Shown: positions 8,159-17,389, numbered from the stretch's first letter. The stretch: DNA of 64,000 nt from Solidesulfovibrio sp. (GCF_029978005.1 NZ_JARKOZ010000058.1:1-64000); one strand, 5' to 3'. Numbers and translations: made by a program. The notes: generated by a model from the letters alone, not told the origin.

Positions 8159-10876
8159 CTACTGCCGGGCGAGCTGCGCCGCCTCGCGGCAGCACGCCCC
8201 GTCTTCCGTCCCGTCCCGGGCCGCCGGCAGGCGGACCGACACCGCCGTCCCGCCGCCGGGAAGGTTCTCGATCCTGATGGTGCCGTTGCTCGCCACGACG
8301 ATGGAATGGACGATGGACAGGCCAAGGCCCATGTTGCCCCCCTGCTTCTTGGTGGAAAAGAAGGGCTCGAAGATCTTGTCCGCCACTTCCGGCGCGACGC
8401 CCCGGCCGGTGTCCGAGACCACCAGGTGGACGCCGTCCTCCTCGGCCCAGGTCTGGATGGTGATCTTGCGGCGCTTGTCGATGCCTTCCAGAGCGTCCAC
8501 GGCGTTCATGATGAGGTTGAGCACGATCTCCTCGAAGCGCACGGACGAGCCGCATATCGGGGGCAGGGTCGGGGCGAGGAGCTTTTTGACCCGTATCCGC
8601 TTGGAGAAGAGCTGGTTGGCCACCAGGGCCAGGGCCGTTTCCACGATCTCGTTGAGGTTGCAGGGGATGTACTCGAAGTTCTGGCTCTTGCGCAGAAAAA
8701 GCCGCAGGTGGTTGACGATGGCGTCGATGCGGTCGATCTGTTCGCCGATGTCGGTCAGGCCCTGGGTGATGCTGTCCGGCACGGCGTCCTTTCCGTTCTT
8801 GATGAGGTAGGACAGGGTGCCGACGAGGATCTTCACGGCGTTTAGGGGCTGATTGATCTCGTGGGCGATGCCGCCGCCGATGACGGCCAGGGTGGTGACG
8901 CGGGTGGCGCGCTCGATGGCCTCGCGGGCCTCCTGGACCTTGGTCTCGGCCTCTTTCTGGGCGGTGATGTCGCGGCCCACGGACTGGTATTCGATGACCT
9001 CGCCCTTGCTGTTGTAGATGCCCCGGTTGACGTACTGCAACCAGCTCAAGGTGCCATCGGGCTTGTAGTAGCGCGGCTCGGTGATGCAGGTGGGCGTTTC
9101 CGGGGTCAGGGAATAGATCTGGTTGGCGATGCGCTCCCGGTCCTGGGGCGGGATGAGCGACTCGAAGTTGCTGCCCAGGATCTCGGCGAAGTCCTTCTGG
9201 TAGAAGCGGCAGAAGGCGCTGTTGACGAAGGTCAGGGTGCCGTCGGGCGTGAAGCGGCGGATGAGGTCGGTCTGATCCTCGACGATGGCCCGGTAGCGGC
9301 TCTCGCTTTTTTTGAGCTGCTCCTCCATGCGCTTGTAGGCGGTCATGTCGCGGCCCACGGACTGGTATTCGACGATCTCCCCGTCCTCGCCGAAGATGGC
9401 CCGGTTGACCCAGTGCTGCCAGCGCTCCTCGCCGTTTTGCATGATGGTGCGCCGCTCGGCCACGCCCACGGGCTGGGAGATGCAAAGGGCCCGGATCTGG
9501 GCGCGCACCAGGTCGTGGTCCTCGTCGGGAATGAGCGCCAGGAAGCTCTTGCCCAGAAGTTCCCGTTCGCGGCGGCCGAAGTAGCGGCAAAAGGCCGGGT
9601 TGACGTAGGTGAGCGTGAGGTCGGGCTTGAAGCGGCGGATGAACTCGGTCTGGTCCTCGACGATGGCCCGGTAGCGGGCCTCGCTTTCGGTGAGCCGCCG
9701 CTCGATGACCTTCTGTTCCGTGATGTCGCGGCCCACGGACTGGTATTCGACGATATTGCCGGCGTCGTCGCAGATGGCCCGGTTGACCCACAGCTGCCAG
9801 CGCTCCGCGCCGCCGGGCCCGCGCAGCCGGCGCTCGGCCTCGGCCACGGGGTGCTTGGCGGACAGGCCCTCGATCTGACGGCGGATGTGGGCGTGGTCCT
9901 CCTCGGGGAAGAGGGCGAGGAAGCTCTTGCCGAGCAGCTCCCCCTCGGTCTTGCCGAAATACTTGCAAAAGGCCGGGTTGACGTAGGTGAGCGTGAGGTC
10001 GGGCTTGAAGCGGCGGATGCACTCGGTCTGGTCCTCGACGATGGCCCGGTAGCGGACCTCGCTCTCCTTGAGGCGGCGCTCGATGCGCTTTTGCTCCGTG
10101 ATGTCGCGGCCCACGGACTGGTATTCGATGATCTCGCCCGCGTCGTCGAAGATGGCCCGGTTGACCCACTGCTGCCAGCGCTCCTCGCCGCCGGCGTGCA
10201 GGGACCGGCGCTCGGCCACGGCCACGGGCCGGTCCCGGCTCAGCTCCCGGACCTGGCGCGCCACCGAGGCGTGGTCCTCGGGCGGCACGAGCTCCAGAAA
10301 GTTCTTGCCGAGCAGTTCGAACTGGTTTTTGCCGAAATACTTGCAAAAGGCCGGGTTGACGTAGGTGAGCGTGAGGTCGGGCTTGAAGCGGCGGATGAAC
10401 TCGGTCTGGTCCTCGACGATGGCCCGGTAGCGGGCCTCGCTGGCCTCCAGCCGGGCCTGCATCCGGCCCTTCTGGGTCATGTCGCGCAGGATGATCTGGA
10501 TGCGGCCGTCCATCAGCGGCCGCAGGTTGACCTGGGCCGGGAAGGAGCAGCCGCCCCGGCGGCGGCAGTTGAGGGAGCACAGCACCGAGTCGCCGGTGCG
10601 CAGGGCCTTGCCGATCAGCTCGAGCTTGGGCAGGTCCTCGCCGGCCACCAGCTCGCCGAAGGCCCGGCGCTGCAGGTCCGGCCGGTCGTAGCCGAAGATC
10701 AGGCAGCCGCTGGTGTTGACGTCGAGCAGCACCCAGTCCCTGTCCGTGACCATGATGCCGTCGGAGGACTGCTCCACCAGGATGTGGAACTGGTCGCTCT
10801 CCCGGGCCGAGGGCTGCCCCTTGGGCGGTTTGCGGCGCAGGAAATTGTAGAACGAGTCGATCTTGCTGCTGTTCAC
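8159..10876 (-). CDS. Cytosolic multi-PAS sensor histidine kinase
   Basis: The 905-residue kinase has no membrane segment or signal peptide. Five PAS domains are visible: a divergent first one (about 30-135), then four units with a common 126-residue period, each containing RYRAIVEDQT, PAFCxYFG and EYQSVGRDIT. A HisKA domain (GGGIAHEINQPLNAVK) and HATPase domain (NLIMNAVDAL, DTGRGV, STKKQGGNMGLGLSI) follow. PAS1 holds a cysteine cluster, C100-x3-C104-x5-C110, that could bind metal or sense redox state. The GTG at 10876 is the start, after GAGAGG. It is co-transcribed with the NtrC-type regulator. The ligand is unknown. Confidence 0.92.
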   Translation of the reverse strand: MNSSKIDSFYNFLRRKPPKGQPSARESDQFHILVEQSSDGIMVTDRDWVLLDVNTSGCLIFGYDRPDLQRRAFGELVAGEDLPKLELIGKALRTGDSVLCSLNCRRRGGCSFPAQVNLRPLMDGRIQIILRDMTQKGRMQARLEASEARYRAIVEDQTEFIRRFKPDLTLTYVNPAFCKYFGKNQFELLGKNFLELVPPEDHASVARQVRELSRDRPVAVAERRSLHAGGEERWQQWVNRAIFDDAGEIIEYQSVGRDITEQKRIERRLKESEVRYRAIVEDQTECIRRFKPDLTLTYVNPAFCKYFGKTEGELLGKSFLALFPEEDHAHIRRQIEGLSAKHPVAEAERRLRGPGGAERWQLWVNRAICDDAGNIVEYQSVGRDITEQKVIERRLTESEARYRAIVEDQTEFIRRFKPDLTLTYVNPAFCRYFGRRERELLGKSFLALIPDEDHDLVRAQIRALCISQPVGVAERRTIMQNGEERWQHWVNRAIFGEDGEIVEYQSVGRDMTAYKRMEEQLKKSESRYRAIVEDQTDLIRRFTPDGTLTFVNSAFCRFYQKDFAEILGSNFESLIPPQDRERIANQIYSLTPETPTCITEPRYYKPDGTLSWLQYVNRGIYNSKGEVIEYQSVGRDITAQKEAETKVQEAREAIERATRVTTLAVIGGGIAHEINQPLNAVKILVGTLSYLIKNGKDAVPDSITQGLTDIGEQIDRIDAIVNHLRLFLRKSQNFEYIPCNLNEIVETALALVANQLFSKRIRVKKLLAPTLPPICGSSVRFEEIVLNLIMNAVDALEGIDKRRKITIQTWAEEDGVHLVVSDTGRGVAPEVADKIFEPFFSTKKQGGNMGLGLSIVHSIVVASNGTIRIENLPGGGTAVSVRLPAARDGTEDGACCREAAQLARQ
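8926..10437 (-). repeat. Four tandem 378-bp units encoding duplicated PAS domains
   Basis: Equivalent marks (the Asn-Pro-Ala-Phe region) recur at exactly 378-bp intervals, ending at about 9222, 9600, 9978 and 10356. The upper three units are nearly identical over stretches of about 100 bp; the lowest unit has diverged. The pattern indicates in-frame duplication inside the kinase gene. Confidence 0.85.
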
Positions 10877-11015
10877 CGGCGCCTCTCGCGCTCTTGCGTG
10901 CGACGTGAACGCTTCCCCGGGATGCTACCTGATCCCGATACCCTTATCAATTTCATATGGTATTATTTTTATTTAATTATATCAATGTATTATGCTTTGA
11001 GGCCGCTTCCCCGGC
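10877..11015 (-). promoter_or_regulatory. AT-rich promoter region of the kinase-regulator operon
   Basis: This 139-bp gap contains an AT-rich block at about 10950-10995, unlike the surrounding GC-rich DNA. On the minus strand TTGATA, a 17-bp spacer and TACCAT form a plausible sigma-70 promoter. No TGCAATTGCA site is present, so autoregulation through that motif is not indicated. Confidence 0.4.
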
Positions 11016-12038
11016 TCAGTGGCGGCCGAAGCCGCAGTCCGGAAACCGGCATTGCGGGCACTTGCCGCAGAGCCCGCCGTAGCCGAGTTCCACGATGTCG
11101 GCGCGCGTCAGGCGCTTGCCGGCCAGGATGCGGGGCACGGTCAGGTCGAAGATGCTGGCCTCGTGGTACATGACGCAGCCGGGCAGGCCCACCACGGGAA
11201 CCTCGCCGACGTAGGCCAGCATGAACATGGCCCCGGGGAAGGTGGGCGCGCCGTAGGTGACGATGTCGCCGCCGAGGGAACGGATGGCGGTGGGGGAGAG
11301 GTCGTCGGCGTCCACGGACATGCCGCCCGTGACCGCGAGCATCTCCGCGCCTTCGCCCAGCAGCCGGGTCATGGCCCCCACGATCATGTCCAGGTCGTCG
11401 GACACGATGATCTGGCGCGTGACGGCGCTGCCGAGCTCCGAGAACTTGCGGCGCAGCACCGGGCCGAACCGGTCCGCGATGCGGCCGTGGTAGACTTCGC
11501 TGCCCGTGGTGACCACGCCCACGCGCAGGGCCCGGAAGGGCAGCACCGACACCACCGGGCCGGTCTCGGCCGTCACGGCCGCCACCCGGTCGAGCCGGTC
11601 GCGGGCCACGGCCAGGGGCACCACCCGGGCCCCGGCCAGCACCTTGCCCGGGGGCACGGCGATGTCGCCGTGCAGGGTGGCGATGGTGACCTCCTCCACG
11701 CTGTTGCAGCGGCGCAGGGCGTCCTTGTCGACGACGAGGAGGCCCGGCCGGTCGGCCGTGAGGTCAACGCGTCCCTCGCAGGGCCGGCCGATGCGCACGC
11801 CCTCGCCGGCCAGGGCCGCGGCGATGGCCAGGGCGGCCTCGTCCTCGTGCACGGCGTTCTCCACCGGCTCCCAGACGTGGATGTGTTCCTTGCCCAGGCG
11901 CAGCAGCACGGGGATGTCCTCGTCCGTGACGACATGGCCCTTGCGGAAGGCCGGCCCCTTGCCCTCGCCCGGCACGATGCGGGTGATGTCGTGGCAAAGG
12001 ACCATGCCTTGGGCTTCTAACACGGAAACGCTGCGCAT
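11016..12038 (-). CDS. Molybdopterin-binding MoeA/MogA-like protein with C-terminal cysteine cluster
   Basis: The 340-residue protein has an N-terminal MoeA-like region (MVLCHDITRIVPGEGKGPAF) and a MoCF-biosynthesis domain (VGVVTTGSEVYHGR ... ILAVTGGMSVDADDLSP-like). It ends in CGKCPQCRFPDCGFG, a four-cysteine motif that may bind a metal or Fe-S cluster. It is shorter than MoeA and lacks the MoeA domain IV, so it may be a Moco-related sensor or insertase rather than a second MoeA. The ATG at 12038 follows GAGAGG. A sigma-54 promoter at 12184-12199 and a TGCAATTGCA cluster at 12361-12396 lie upstream, shared with the divergent DUF190-CBS gene. Confidence 0.8.
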   Translation of the reverse strand: MRSVSVLEAQGMVLCHDITRIVPGEGKGPAFRKGHVVTDEDIPVLLRLGKEHIHVWEPVENAVHEDEAALAIAAALAGEGVRIGRPCEGRVDLTADRPGLLVVDKDALRRCNSVEEVTIATLHGDIAVPPGKVLAGARVVPLAVARDRLDRVAAVTAETGPVVSVLPFRALRVGVVTTGSEVYHGRIADRFGPVLRRKFSELGSAVTRQIIVSDDLDMIVGAMTRLLGEGAEMLAVTGGMSVDADDLSPTAIRSLGGDIVTYGAPTFPGAMFMLAYVGEVPVVGLPGCVMYHEASIFDLTVPRILAGKRLTRADIVELGYGGLCGKCPQCRFPDCGFGRH

Positions 12039-12183
12039 GGCTGCCTCTCGCGGCGCGCTTTCCGCCCCCCGCCAGGGGCGGAAGGCGCGCTCGGTGTCGT
12101 TTTGCCGGCCTGGGCAGCGGCCCGTGCCGTCGGCCGGTCGTTGTCCCGCCTCGTCGCGCTGTGGCCGCTTGGCGGATGAAAAA

Positions 12184-12199
12184 AGCAAGAAGCAGGCCA
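12184..12199 (-). promoter_or_regulatory. Sigma-54 promoter of the MoeA/MogA-like gene
   Basis: On the minus strand it reads TGGCCTGCTTCTTGCT, matching 14 of 16 positions of TGGCACG-N4-TTGCW with GG and GC correctly spaced. The expected transcript start is near 12172. Confidence 0.6.
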
Positions 12200-12360
12200 C
12201 GGGGCCGACGGGCCCCCCTGCCTGGCTCCTGGGATCTATTGCTCGCCGCGGCTCTGGCGGGGGGAAGGCAGGCGACGGGCCGCCCTCTCCGCCCCGGCCG
12301 GAGCCGGTCCCGGGACCGGCCGGCCTCGCGGACAATGCCCTGGGTCGGGCGCGTCGGCCA

Positions 12361-12396
12361 TGCAAGCGTTGCAATTGCATGCAGGCTGCATAGTTT
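12361..12396. promoter_or_regulatory. TGCAA-type palindrome cluster, putative shared enhancer
   Basis: TGCAAGCGTTGCA (12361-12373) overlaps a perfect TGCAATTGCA (12370-12379), followed by TGCATGCAGGCTGCA. The cluster lies about 100 bp upstream of the plus-strand sigma-54 promoter and about 165 bp upstream of the minus-strand one. Confidence 0.6.
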
Positions 12397-12490
12397 TATG
12401 TTATAATTAGCTCTCCATTGTTTTTCAACCAGGCATGCGGGGCGGGGCGTTCGACCGGCTTGCGCGGCCTGCTTGCGTCCCCCCCGCCCC

Positions 12491-12506
12491 TGGCATGGCC
12501 CTTGCT
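12491..12506 (+). promoter_or_regulatory. Sigma-54 promoter of the DUF190-CBS gene
   Basis: TGGCATGGCCCTTGCT matches 15 of 16 positions of the sigma-54 consensus with exact spacing. The expected transcript start is near 12518, 35 nt before the ATG. Confidence 0.75.
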
Positions 12507-12552
12507 CTCCCAAGCTGCCAAAGGTCCGCCACCGCCAACAAGGACGATCGCC

Positions 12553-13794
12553 ATGACTTCCATGACCGAGGCGAGCATTCTGCGCGTCTATGTCGGCCAG
12601 GCCGCGCGGCACGAGGGCCGCCCCCTCTACGAATGGCTCGTGGAGGAGGCCCGGCGACGGGGCATGGCCGGAGCCACGGTGTATCGGGGCGTCCTGGGGT
12701 TCGGCGGCAATTGCCTGGTGCATACGCCGAGGCTCCTGCGCCTGTCCGAGGACCTGCCGGCGGTGGTGGAGATCGTGGACCGGCCGGAGCGCATCGCCGC
12801 CTTCGTGCCCCTGGCCAGGGCCGCCGTGCGCGAGGGGACGCTGGTGGTGGAGCGGGCTCTGGCGATCTTTTGCACGTCGCCGCGCGTGCGCGACGTCATG
12901 CGGGCCGAGGTATGCACGGTCGCGCCCGACCTGCCGCTTGCCCAGGCGGTCGAGCGGCTCCTCGAGCGGGGGGTGACCGCCGCGCCGGTCATGGACGGCG
13001 GCCGCCTGGCCGGCATGCTCACGGGCGGCGACCTGCTGCACCGGGCCGGATTGCCGCTTCGCCTGGACCTTCTGGCCATGCTGCCCCGGCGTTTCCTGGA
13101 GCCGTGCCTGGGGCCGCTTACGCGGGCCGGGCTGCTCGTGCGCGACGTCATGACCGCCTCGGCCCAGGCGCTCAACGTCAAGACGCCCCTGGCCGAGGCC
13201 CTTTCCCGTCTGGTCGCCGGCGGGTTCAAGCGGATGCCGGTCCTCGACGACGCCGGCGACCTGGCCGGCATCGTCGGTCGGGCGGACCTGCTGCCCGGCC
13301 TCGACGTGCCCCTTCGGGAGCGGGCCGTGTGCGCCGCGGACCTCCTGTCCGACGCCGCGCCCATCGTGTCGCCGCAGCTGCCCCTGCCCGAGGTCCTGGC
13401 CCGGATCATGGCCGCCCCGCGCCGCCTGGCCGTGGTGGTGGACGCCGGCGGCCGGCCCGTGGGCGTGGTGTCCGACCGGGGACTGCTCGAGCGGTGCCTC
13501 GGCCGCAACAAGCCAGAGCTCTTGGAAATCCTCGTGGCCGTATTCTCGGGCGACGTTTCCAAGGACGTGCACGCGGTGGGCACGGCTCGCAACGCCTCCC
13601 GTTGCGAGCTGCCGGCCGTGTACGCCGATGCGACCCTGGAGCGGATGCTGCGACTTTTCGCGGAAAAGCGGACCAAGCTCCTGCTGGTCCTCGACCGGGA
13701 CGGCCGGTTCGCCGGCCTGGCCGACCGCAACGCCGTGCTCGGTCGCCTGGCGGCCGAGGTCCGCCCCGACGCCCGCGTCCCGGCCATGGCCTGA
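12553..13794 (+). CDS. DUF190 and multi-CBS domain protein
   Basis: This is a 413-residue cytosolic protein. The N-terminal domain (about 8-110: SILRVYVGQAARHEGRPLYEW, GATVYRGVLGFG, PAVVEIVDRPERI) matches DUF190. Four CBS-like repeats follow: VRDVMRAEVCTVAPDLPL, VRDVMTASAQALNVKTPL, AADLLSDAAPIVSPQLPL, and a C-terminal one ending in a LADRNAVLGRL segment. CBS pairs usually bind adenine nucleotides, so an energy-state sensor is plausible, but the function is unknown. The ATG at 12553 follows AAGGA. Its strong sigma-54 promoter and the enhancer shared with a Moco-related gene link it to the formate/molybdenum regulon. Confidence 0.85.
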   Translation: MTSMTEASILRVYVGQAARHEGRPLYEWLVEEARRRGMAGATVYRGVLGFGGNCLVHTPRLLRLSEDLPAVVEIVDRPERIAAFVPLARAAVREGTLVVERALAIFCTSPRVRDVMRAEVCTVAPDLPLAQAVERLLERGVTAAPVMDGGRLAGMLTGGDLLHRAGLPLRLDLLAMLPRRFLEPCLGPLTRAGLLVRDVMTASAQALNVKTPLAEALSRLVAGGFKRMPVLDDAGDLAGIVGRADLLPGLDVPLRERAVCAADLLSDAAPIVSPQLPLPEVLARIMAAPRRLAVVVDAGGRPVGVVSDRGLLERCLGRNKPELLEILVAVFSGDVSKDVHAVGTARNASRCELPAVYADATLERMLRLFAEKRTKLLLVLDRDGRFAGLADRNAVLGRLAAEVRPDARVPAMA

Positions 13795-13919
13795 GGCCGG
13801 CCGGACTTTTCCCTTTCCCCGCTTCCCTTGCGTCCTGCAAGCGGGCCGTCTTGGCCCTTGTCTCTCCCGGCGCGCGTCCGAAAAGCATCGGCGCACCGGG
13901 ACGCAGGGCCCGGAACGCG

Positions 13920-14504
13920 TCAGTCGCGGGGCCGCAGATAGGCGTCCACGAGGAAGGAGGCGATGGCCGGGTAGTCGTCAAGGCCGAACACGGGTGTGGA
14001 CACGGCCCCCCAGTCCACGTCCGTGACCAGGGCGATGCGGTCCGCCGCCCGGGAGACCAGCGTGTCCCCCATGGCCTGGCGCACCACCTCGATCTTGGGC
14101 TTGTCGGAATGCTTGAAGCCCTCGGCCAGGATGATGTCCACGTCGCGCATGAGCGCCGCCACCGCGTCGAGTTCGCTTTTGGCCTCGGTGCGCTGGATGA
14201 CGGCGTAGCGGCCCGGCCCGACCACGGCCGTGGCCCGGGCTCCGGCCCGGCCGAAACGCCAGGAGTCCTTGCCCGGGACGTCCATGTCGAAGCCGTGGCA
14301 GTCGCTTTTGACCGCGCCGACGCGGTGGCCGCGCCGGGTCAGTTCGTCGATGAGGCCTTCCATGAGGGTGGTCTTGCCGGTCTTGGACCGGCCGGCCACG
14401 ATGCAGATCACGGGAACGTCGGGGGGGGCTTCCCGCCGGCTCTCCGGGGCGCTTTTGTCGGCTGTCCGCGCCGGTTCCCGGGCGATGGTCCAGGGTCTGA
14501 ACAT
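13920..14504 (-). CDS. mobB: Molybdopterin-guanine dinucleotide biosynthesis adaptor MobB
   Basis: This GTP-binding protein assists MobA in forming the MGD cofactor used by the formate dehydrogenases. The 194 residues include the P-loop GRSKTGKTTLMEGLI, the KSDCHGFDMD switch region, ILAEGFKHSDKPKIEV, and VTDVDWG near the end, all typical of MobB. The ATG at 14504 is chosen because the upstream in-frame extension is unlike the family. It lies 103 bp after fdhF1 and closes the hycB1-fdhF1-mobB operon. It converges with the DUF190-CBS gene. Confidence 0.93.
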   Translation of the reverse strand: MFRPWTIAREPARTADKSAPESRREAPPDVPVICIVAGRSKTGKTTLMEGLIDELTRRGHRVGAVKSDCHGFDMDVPGKDSWRFGRAGARATAVVGPGRYAVIQRTEAKSELDAVAALMRDVDIILAEGFKHSDKPKIEVVRQAMGDTLVSRAADRIALVTDVDWGAVSTPVFGLDDYPAIASFLVDAYLRPRD

Positions 14505-14607
14505 GGCGGCTCCGTTGGCGTGGGTCGTATTGGCGAAAGGGACGGGCGGGGGCCTGCGGGATGCGATGCAGGCCCCCGCGCCGTCCGGGGCCGTCAAAGG
14601 CCGGTCG

Positions 14608-16785
14608 TCAGTTCGCGTTCGCCGCCGCTTCGGCCGCGGCGGCCGGCGCGGCTGTCTGGCAGCCCATGCGGGCGCGCAGGCGCGCGTACTCGTCCTTCAC
14701 GTACTGCTCGGCCCAGGCCTGGTCGGCGACCTTCTCCACCTTGGCCGCGCAGAACTTGTATTCCGGCGTCTTGGAGACGGGGTCGAGGTTGTCGATGGTC
14801 AGTTCGTTGCACGAGCCGACCCACCAGTGGTAGGTCATGTAGACCGTGCCCTTGTTGATGCGCTCCGAGGGCATGATCCTGGCCATGACCTTGCCGCGCC
14901 GCGAGGAGATCCAGACCAGTTCGTTCTCCTCGAGGTCCATGGCCTCGGCGTCGGCCACGCTCATCTGGATGTAGCCGGGCTCGTCGGCCACGCTTTGCAG
15001 GCCGGCGCAGTTGCCGGTCATGGTGCGCACCGAGTAGTGGCTGACCTCGCGCACCGTGGACAGGACGAGCGGATACTCCTCGTCCGGCAGCTCCTTGGGC
15101 GGACGCCACTCGGCGGCGAAGAGGTTCCCCTTGGTGCTCGGCGTGTTGAACTTGTTGCCCGAGAACAGGTACGGCGTGCCGGGATGGCCGACGGTGGGGC
15201 AGGGCCACTGGATGCTGCCGTACTTGTCGAGCATCTCGTAGGTCGCGCCGGCGTACTTCGGACACAGGGCGATCATCTCGTTCCAGATCTCTTCGGTGTT
15301 GTCGTAGTGCATGGGATAGCCCATGCGCGTGGCGACCAGGGAGATGATCTCCCAGTCGGGCTTCACGTCGCCCTTGGGCTCCACGGCCTTGTTGAAGTGC
15401 TGGAAGCCCCGGTCGCAGGTGGAGTAGACGCCCTCGTGCTCGCCCCAAGCGGTGGCCGGCAGCACGACGTGGGCGTGCATGGACGTCTTGTTGAAGAAGA
15501 TGTCCTGCACCACCACCAGGTCCAGGTGGTCGAGGGTGTGGCGCATGTGCCCGGCGTCCGGATCGCTTTGCACCGGGTCCTCGCCGAACACGTAGAACGC
15601 CTTGATCTTGCCCTCCTGGGCCAGGTGCGGGACCATGGTCATGGTCACGCCGGCCTTGGGCGACAGCGGCACACCCCAGGCCTTCTCGAACTTCTCCCGG
15701 ACCTTGTCGTCGGTGACGGACTGGTAGCCGGGGTAGACGTTGGGCAGGCAGCCGACGTCGCAGGTGCCCTGGACGTTGTTCTGGCCGCGCACCGGGCCGC
15801 AGCCGACGCTCGGCTTGCCGAAGTTGCCGGTCATGAGCGCCAGGCCCGAGAGGCCCTTGACCACGTCCACGGCCTGGCCGTACTGGGTCACGCCCATGCC
15901 CCACAGAATAAACGATGTGGGCGAGCCGGCGTAGATGCGCATGGCCTTGCGGATGTCCGCCGCCGGCACACCGGTGATGGCTTCGGCGTGTTCCGGCGTG
16001 TACCTGAGCACGATTTCCTTGTAGGCGTCGAAGCCTTCCGTGTACTTGGCCACGTAGTCCTTGTCGAAAAGGTCTTCCGTGATGAGCACGTTGGCGAAGG
16101 CGTTGACGAGGGCCATATTGGTTCCGTTCTTAATGGGCAGCCACAGGTCGGCGATGCGCGCCGCTTCCGTGCGCCTCGGGTCTGTGACGATGATCTTCGC
16201 GCCCTTCTCCTTGGCCTTGATGATGCGCCGGGCCACGATGGGGTGCGAGTCGGCCGCGTTGTAGCCGAAGATGAACAGGCATTTGGCGTCTTCTATTTCA
16301 GGAACGCCATTGGACATTGCCCCGTCGCCAACGGTGTAGGCCAGACCGGCCACAGAGGGGGCGTGTCAGACCCGGGCGCAGTGATCGATATTATTGGTGC
16401 CGATCACTGCGCGGGTGAATTTCTGCATGACGTAGTTGGCTTCGTTTCCGGGCCCGCGCGCCGAACCGGTGCACAGGATCGCATCAGGGCCGTGCTTTTT
16501 CTTGATGGCCGTGAGCCGGTCCGCCACGAAGCCGATGGCCTCGTCCCAGGATACGCCCGCGAGCTCGCCGCTCTTGTCGCGCAGAAGCGGCTGGGTCAGC
16601 CGCTTGGTCAGACGCTGGGTATCGTTGAGATAGTCCCAGCCGTACCGCCCCTTGAGGCACAGCGTGCCCTCGTTGGTGCGGCCGGGCGCGCCCTCGGCGC
16701 CGACCACCTTGCCGTCCTCGACCAGCAGATACAGACGGCATCCGGCCCCGCAGTACGGGCAGACGGTGAGTACCTTCTTGGCCAT
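14608..16785 (-). CDS. fdhF: Selenocysteine formate dehydrogenase H-type catalytic subunit (copy 1)
   Basis: This bis-MGD molybdenum or tungsten enzyme interconverts formate and CO2. It is 725 residues, colinear with E. coli FdhF (715). Reading passes through an in-frame TGA at 16366-16368 (residue 140, the same position as Sec140 in E. coli) in the context HCARV-Sec-HAPSVAGL. The N-terminal [4Fe-4S] ligands are in CPYCGAGC and LCLKGRYGWD. No signal peptide is present, so it is cytosolic. Later landmarks include GYNAADSHPIVARR, CGPVRGQNNVQGTCD and the C-terminal CNELTIDNLDPVSKTPEYK. A stop at the TGA would remove the active site and most of the protein. It lies 25 bp after hycB1, under the sigma-54 promoter at 17499-17514. 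Confidence 0.95.
16333..16368 (-). other. Bacterial SECIS element of fdhF copy 1
   Basis: Immediately after the UGA, GGCC and GGCC pair around a GGUCU apical loop. The stem extends through UGU/ACA with one bulged U. The loop and its distance of about 17-21 nt from the UGA resemble the E. coli fdhF SECIS that recruits SelB. Confidence 0.75.
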
Positions 16786-16810
16786 GTGCCAAACCTCCTC
16801 GACTCGTTGT

Positions 16811-17389
16811 TTACTGGTTGAGCGAAAGGCCCGAAAGCTCCGCGACGCGAGCCTTCCTCTTGTTGGCCACGCTGGCGCTCATGGTCTTGCCGAGCACGGG
16901 CGTGAACGCCTCGGTGGGGCAGACGCCGGCGCAGGCCGGGCCCTCCTTGCGACCGATGCACAGGTCGCACTTGAGGGCGACGAACTTGTCCTTGGAGCGC
17001 CCGCCCTCGTCGTCCTGGATCTTGAGGGCCGTCTGCTTGAGGGTGTAGTTCCCGAGCAGCTGGGGCACGATGTCCATCACGCCGAAGGGGCAGGCCATCA
17101 GGCAGCTTTTGCAGCCGATGCAGGCCTCGGGCACCACCTGGATGGTGTTGTCCTTGTTCACGATGGCCTTGGTCGGGCAGACGTTGGCGCAGGGTGCGTC
17201 CTCGCACTGGCGGCACTGCACCGGGGCGCTGACCGTGGCCGTCTTGATCACGCGCAGGCGCGGGGTGAAGTGCTGGTCGATGGCGCCCGAGACCAGCGCG
17301 TCCTCGGCCGCGTGCGCCAGCACGCAGGCGATCTCGCAGGTGTGGCAGCCGATGCACCTGTCCGGGTTGGCGATGAGAAAGTTGTTCAT
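16811..17389 (-). CDS. hycB: HycB/HydN-type ferredoxin with four [4Fe-4S] motifs, partner of FdhF copy 1
   Basis: This 192-residue electron-transfer subunit has four cysteine groups: CIGCHTCEIAC (about 12-22), CRQCEDAPCANVC plus C (about 60-73), CIGCKSCLMAC (about 90-100), and CDLC with CAGVC near the C-terminus. The pattern matches HycB/HydN/HycB3 proteins that wire FDH-H to hydrogenases. The ATG at 17389 follows AAGGA. It is the first gene after a strong sigma-54 promoter and is followed by fdhF1 and mobB. Confidence 0.93.
   Translation of the reverse strand: MNNFLIANPDRCIGCHTCEIACVLAHAAEDALVSGAIDQHFTPRLRVIKTATVSAPVQCRQCEDAPCANVCPTKAIVNKDNTIQVVPEACIGCKSCLMACPFGVMDIVPQLLGNYTLKQTALKIQDDEGGRSKDKFVALKCDLCIGRKEGPACAGVCPTEAFTPVLGKTMSASVANKRKARVAELSGLSLNQ

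Larger units (their letters stand above)
12039..12552. other. Divergent intergenic region with two sigma-54 promoters and a shared enhancer
   Basis: This 514-bp region holds no gene. It contains a minus-strand sigma-54 promoter (12184-12199), a plus-strand one (12491-12506), the TGCAA palindrome cluster (12361-12396) between them, and an AT-rich stretch at 12392-12430 that could favour bending. Confidence 0.6.

Noticed and set aside
8926..10437. Repeated PAS segments as an assembly artefact
   Set aside because: The units differ at many codons while keeping frame and period, as expected of real domain duplication.
14608..16785. Formate dehydrogenase copy 1 as a split or broken gene
   Set aside because: The only interruption is a TGA at the Sec140 position with a SECIS-like stem after it, so it is one selenoprotein gene. 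The same applies to copy 2.
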